Both the position numbers and the translations under genes were made by a program. A model generated the notes under the pieces. The model saw only the letters and a program-made list of their open reading frames with translations, did not search any database and was not told where the DNA came from. Positions 6,290-7,414 of a stretch of DNA of 7,414 nucleotides are shown here, one piece after another. The stretch comes from Actinocrinis sp035605935 (GTDB lineage Bacteria > Actinomycetota > Actinomycetes > Streptomycetales > Catenulisporaceae), in the NCBI RefSeq assembly GCF_035605935.1, contig NZ_DATNGK010000158.1, forward strand, positions 1-7,414. Reading direction: 5' to 3'. Every line of letters begins with the position of its first letter. Position 1 is the stretch's first letter.

Positions 6290-7326
6290 TTGCACAGGCC
6301 GAGGATCTTCTCCTCGGCCGAGCAGGCTCTTGCGGGCTTCGCCACCACTTTCTGCTGGCCCGGGCGGCAATTGCGCAGCTCCTTCGCCGTGGGCCCGTAG
6401 TAGGTCCAGCCGTCGTTGAGCGGCGGGAGGCTAAGCTCGACTTCGCGCCACTTCGGGTGGCCCCTGGCCTGCAGCTCCGGAAACTGCTGGCAGAGCTCGC
6501 GCGCGAACTTCGTCAGGTGCTCGACCGTGCCCTGCAGGGTGTAGTCGTAAGTCACGAGGAACGCGCCGACCGAGATCGTGGTGAAGTCTTCCTTGATCAG
6601 GTTGGGATAGCTGCCGCTGTGGACCGTCGCGGGCGAATAGATCTTCATCGCCTGCTTGCTCGTGGGATGGCTGGGATCGAACTTCAGCAGCTTGATGAAT
6701 TTCTGCGCCTCGGGCTTCATGTTGGCGATGATCGGCGCCGGCTGCCCGGCGGCCACCACCGCGACGTCGACCGACTTGTCGGTGATCAGCTTGATCAGCG
6801 CCTGGTCGTTCGGCAGGTAGGTCGCCGCGGCCTCGGGCATCGGGCCGTCGAACATCATCCGGTACAGCGTGTGCGTGATGAACGCCGCGCCGCTGCCCAC
6901 GAGTCCGCCGTTGATCTTCGAGTCCTTGATGTCGTGCAGGTAGTTCAGCTCGGAATCGGCGCGCACGATGTAGTGGATCTCGGTGTTGTAGAGCGGCAGG
7001 ATGACGCGAAGCGGCCGGATGATCCTTGCGGCCTCGGGGTTGCGGGACGCTCCGCGCTCGACGAACGCCTGGTAGACGTCGGCCTGGACGATCGCGAGCT
7101 TCACGCCCGGCTCGTGCCGCAGCAGCTTGACGTTCTCCGCGGAACCCGAAGTCGCCACGACCTCGAGCTCGACGTCCGCCCGCGGCGCCACCATCTTGGC
7201 GAGGTCGTTGCCGATGGCAAAGTAGGTCCCGCGCTGATCGGCGGTGACGATCTTGTAGGGCGTGCCGGCCCAAGCCTGGTGGTGCAGCAGCGCGCAAGCC
7301 GCCGCGATGAATGCGATTCTCGACAT
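6286..7326 (-). CDS. TAXI family TRAP transporter solute-binding receptor
   Basis: The ATG at 7326 is chosen over an upstream in-frame GTG because it is preceded by a purine-rich AAGGGGGG site at the right spacing and opens a clean signal peptide (MSRIAFIAAACALLHHQAWA, cleavage after residue 20). The 346-aa product shows TAXI receptor motifs in order: GTYFAIGNDLAKMV (33-46), VATSGSAENVKLL (57-69), LAIVQADVYQAF (78-89), a VGSGAAFITHTLYRMM segment and VDVAVVAAGQPAP in the second lobe. TAXI receptors deliver small acids such as glutamate or other carboxylates to a fused TRAP permease; no permease gene is visible here. The C-terminal tail carries Cys320, Cys335 and Cys345 in a basic segment, which could form a disulfide in the periplasm and is a distinctive extension. 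It is the first gene of the minus-strand operon. Confidence 0.88.
   Translation of the reverse strand: MSRIAFIAAACALLHHQAWAGTPYKIVTADQRGTYFAIGNDLAKMVAPRADVELEVVATSGSAENVKLLRHEPGVKLAIVQADVYQAFVERGASRNPEAARIIRPLRVILPLYNTEIHYIVRADSELNYLHDIKDSKINGGLVGSGAAFITHTLYRMMFDGPMPEAAATYLPNDQALIKLITDKSVDVAVVAAGQPAPIIANMKPEAQKFIKLLKFDPSHPTSKQAMKIYSPATVHSGSYPNLIKEDFTTISVGAFLVTYDYTLQGTVEHLTKFARELCQQFPELQARGHPKWREVELSLPPLNDGWTYYGPTAKELRNCRPGQQKVVAKPARACSAEEKILGLCK
6297..6319 (-). promoter_or_regulatory. Perfect 9-bp hairpin at the TAXI-HTH gene junction
   Basis: On the minus-strand transcript GGCCGAGGA and TCCTCGGCC form a perfect 9-bp stem with a GAAGA loop. The stem ends 7 nt before the GTG at 6289 of the helix-turn-helix gene, inside the last codons of the receptor gene. 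Its left arm holds GAGGA, the only Shine-Dalgarno-like bases in the area, so folding would mask them unless ribosomes finishing the receptor gene open the stem. There is no U-tract, so it is not an intrinsic terminator. A regulatory role is inference. Confidence 0.4.
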
Positions 7327-7330
7327 GGAT

Positions 7331-7338
7331 CCCCCCTT
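7331..7338 (-). promoter_or_regulatory. Ribosome binding site of the TAXI receptor gene
   Basis: AAGGGGGG on the minus strand ends 4 nt before the ATG at 7326; its 5' AAGG core is 8-11 nt upstream. It is the clearest ribosome binding site in the window and is the reason for placing the start here rather than at the in-frame GTG at 7392. The DNA from 7339 to the window end should contain the operon promoter, but no convincing -35/-10 pair is visible. Confidence 0.55.
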
Positions 7339-7414
7339 CCCTGTTGTCACTTGCTCTTGCAAAGGGCGAGCGCCGCCACCGCAGGTGGGCACCCAGCCGG
7401 ATCGTCGCTTCTTG

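Noticed and set aside
7327..7392. 22-codon upstream extension of the TAXI receptor
   Set aside because: It would bury the signal peptide behind a Gly-rich segment and translate through the strong ribosome binding site at 7331-7338.

Overview
This is a GC-rich, gene-dense window. It most likely comes from a betaproteobacterium of the Burkholderiales type. The evidence is an orphan Bug/TctC-family periplasmic receptor, an orphan TAXI-family receptor, a modular Fn3/Ig-like lipoprotein style and strong GC bias at third codon positions. Taxonomy is inferred from gene style; no rRNA or other marker is present.

Layout. Positions 1-217 form a comparatively AT-rich leader (42 G/C in 61-160) with candidate promoter elements and a small inverted repeat, but no gene. 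Positions 218-4216 (+) hold two adjacent export-targeted modular genes. The first is a lipoprotein with a Thr-Pro stalk, an Fn3 domain, a polyproline hinge and a propeller-like domain. The second has a Tat-like signal, a Thr-Pro stalk and an Ig/cadherin-like domain, and then runs into a TAATG junction at 2244-2248. The reading frame changes there and a 656-codon ORF follows. The Ig-like domain appears to be cut in two at the junction, so the two ORFs are best read as one gene interrupted by a 1-nt frameshift (or assembly error). The C-terminal part has a RIFT-barrel-like entry domain and a probable alpha/alpha-toroid region of the kind seen in polysaccharide lyases and related proteins. Positions 4277-5266 (+) encode a Bug/TctC receptor.

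On the minus strand, a tightly coupled three-gene cluster is read from 7326 down to 5247: a TAXI solute receptor, a small helix-turn-helix-like protein (GTGA overlap) and a DUF218/YdcF-ElyC-like membrane protein (TAGTG overlap). Its last gene converges with the Bug gene and overlaps it by 20 bp.

Together, the plus-strand pair looks like an envelope-attached or secreted glycan-interacting module. The rest is small-molecule receptor and envelope-biogenesis-type genes. Neither receptor has a permease in the window. No mobile element, CRISPR array, tRNA or rRNA was seen. The most notable points are the split gene, the shared modular design of the plus-strand pair, and the unusual coupled TAXI-HTH-DUF218 operon with a perfect hairpin at its first junction.
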